DNA from: Cupriavidus cauae
GTDB taxonomy: Bacteria > Pseudomonadota > Gammaproteobacteria > Burkholderiales > Burkholderiaceae
Direction of reading: 5' to 3'
Assembly (NCBI RefSeq): GCF_008632125.1
Contig: NZ_VWRN01000041.1
Span: 1 to 33,566 of the forward strand
Length of the DNA stretch: 33,566 nt
Part shown: in pieces, positions 32,856 through 33,566 of the stretch
Numbering within the stretch: position 1 is the stretch's first letter
Layout: each line of letters starts with the position of its first letter
The notes under the pieces: model-generated
Seen by the model: only the letters and a program-made list of their open reading frames with translations
Database searches by the model: none
What the model was told of the DNA's origin: nothing
Translations under genes and position numbers: made by a program

Positions 32856-33566
32856 ATGGACGCGCTAGCTCCCGCCACCCGCCTGCAGGCGCTGGCCGGC
32901 CGCGACGGCAACGCCGGCCGGATCCGCCAGCGCAACGAGGCGCGCATCCTGCGTGCCGCCGAAGCGGTGTTCGCGCGGGCCGGCTTCGCGGGCGCCACCA
33001 TGGCGGAGATCGCCACGCGCGCCGGCGTGCCGAAGTCCAATCTGCACTACTACTTCCGCACCAAGCAGGCACTCTATCGCGCGGTGCTCGCCAACACGCT
33101 GCGGCTGTGGCTGTCGCAGGCCGACATCATCAGCGCCAGGCGCTCGCCGGAGGCTGCGCTCGAGCAGTACATCCGCGCCAAGATGCGGCTGTCGGCGCGC
33201 TATCCCGACGCGTCGCGCGTGTTCGCCAACGAGTTGCTCCATGGCGCGCCCGAGATCGGCGACGTGCTGCGCGACGCGCTGCGCAGCCTGGTGGGCCGCA
33301 AGTCGGTGGTGATCCATGGCTGGATCGCCGCGGGACGGATGGCGCAGATCGATCCGAGCCATCTGTTCTTCACGATCTGGGCCGCCACGCAGACCTATGC
33401 CGACTTCGAGGCCCAGATCTGCGCGGTGCTCGGCGTGCAGCGGCTGGAGCGGCGCGACTACGAACGCGCGACCGAACATCTGGTGGCATTGGTGCTGCGC
33501 GGCTGCGGCCTGACGCCGCCCGCGCCGGCTCGCGCCGGCCGGCGTGCGCGCGGCACGGCGACGGCG
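32856..33566 (+). CDS. RutR-like TetR-family regulator (cut by the window end)
   Basis: 237 codons are visible and the frame is still open at the last base. The N-terminal helix-turn-helix is RILRAAEAVFARAGFAGATM, then AEIATRAGVPKSNLHYYFRT and KQALYRAVL, a TetR-type DNA-binding domain. The rest follows E. coli RutR closely in pattern: LWLSQ, EQYIRAKMRLSARYPDASRV, FANELLHGAPEIGD, KSVVIHGWIAAGRMAQIDPS and FTIWAATQTYADFEAQ. RutR senses uracil and thymine. ATG at 32856 is the only start in this frame after the UPRT stop, 69 bases away; no strong ribosome site. The last visible residues (PPAPARAGRRARG) are a Pro/Arg/Ala tail beyond the normal end. Probably represses this operon through the palindrome at 29342-29359. 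Confidence 0.88.
   Translation, partial: MDALAPATRLQALAGRDGNAGRIRQRNEARILRAAEAVFARAGFAGATMAEIATRAGVPKSNLHYYFRTKQALYRAVLANTLRLWLSQADIISARRSPEAALEQYIRAKMRLSARYPDASRVFANELLHGAPEIGDVLRDALRSLVGRKSVVIHGWIAAGRMAQIDPSHLFFTIWAATQTYADFEAQICAVLGVQRLERRDYERATEHLVALVLRGCGLTPPAPARAGRRARGTATA

Overview
This is a very GC-rich, densely packed bacterial chromosome segment with no rRNA, tRNA, transposase, integrase or CRISPR array. The protein types point to Burkholderiaceae, probably close to Cupriavidus or Ralstonia: an aryl-polyene locus, an Ara4N lipid A locus with ArnA split into two genes, an H-NS-type protein with the Burkholderiales WL/FYRV ending, and a URC-type uracil catabolism operon. The genus is inferred from family resemblance only.

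Layout. (1) 1-9376: the right part of an aryl-polyene (APE, flexirubin-like) pigment cluster. A minus-strand arm runs AMP-ligase, hotdog dehydratase, LpxL-type acyltransferase, LolA-like carrier, MMPL exporter, then a protein cut by the window edge. Its five junctions are all 4-base ATGA overlaps. A divergent plus arm carries ACP, FabG-type reductase and a family 2 glycosyltransferase. (2) 9640-15399: housekeeping and accessory genes: a 52-residue membrane peptide, a 3-hydroxyisobutyrate dehydrogenase-family enzyme, a CPA1 cation/proton antiporter, an unusual H-NS-like protein, a possible secreted protein and a PhnB-like VOC protein. (3) 15610-18278: a Zn/Cd/Pb P-type ATPase behind a textbook MerR-family promoter, with no merR gene in the window. 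(4) 18440-26069: the complete arn set on the minus strand (arnT, one arnE/F-like gene, arnB, arnC, separate ArnA formyltransferase and dehydrogenase, arnD), which should place 4-amino-4-deoxy-L-arabinose on lipid A. (5) 26450-29190: a secreted three-repeat protein, a periplasmic solute-binding protein and a membrane acyltransferase. (6) 29342-33566: an operon of a GTP-cyclohydrolase-II-like protein (URC1 type), DUF1688 (URC4 type), uracil phosphoribosyltransferase and a RutR-like TetR regulator that runs off the window. A palindrome close to the RutR consensus lies just before the first gene.

The two most notable things are: (a) the URC uracil operon, a pathway whose chemistry is still poorly resolved, with its probable operator visible; and (b) a window-wide habit of degenerate short tandem repeats. 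These occur in several intergenic gaps and also in frame inside unrelated genes (MMPL exporter, LolA-like protein, dehydratase, ligase, P-type ATPase, H-NS-like protein, ArnC tail, UPRT N-terminus), where they encode low-complexity inserts in places expected to be loops or tails.
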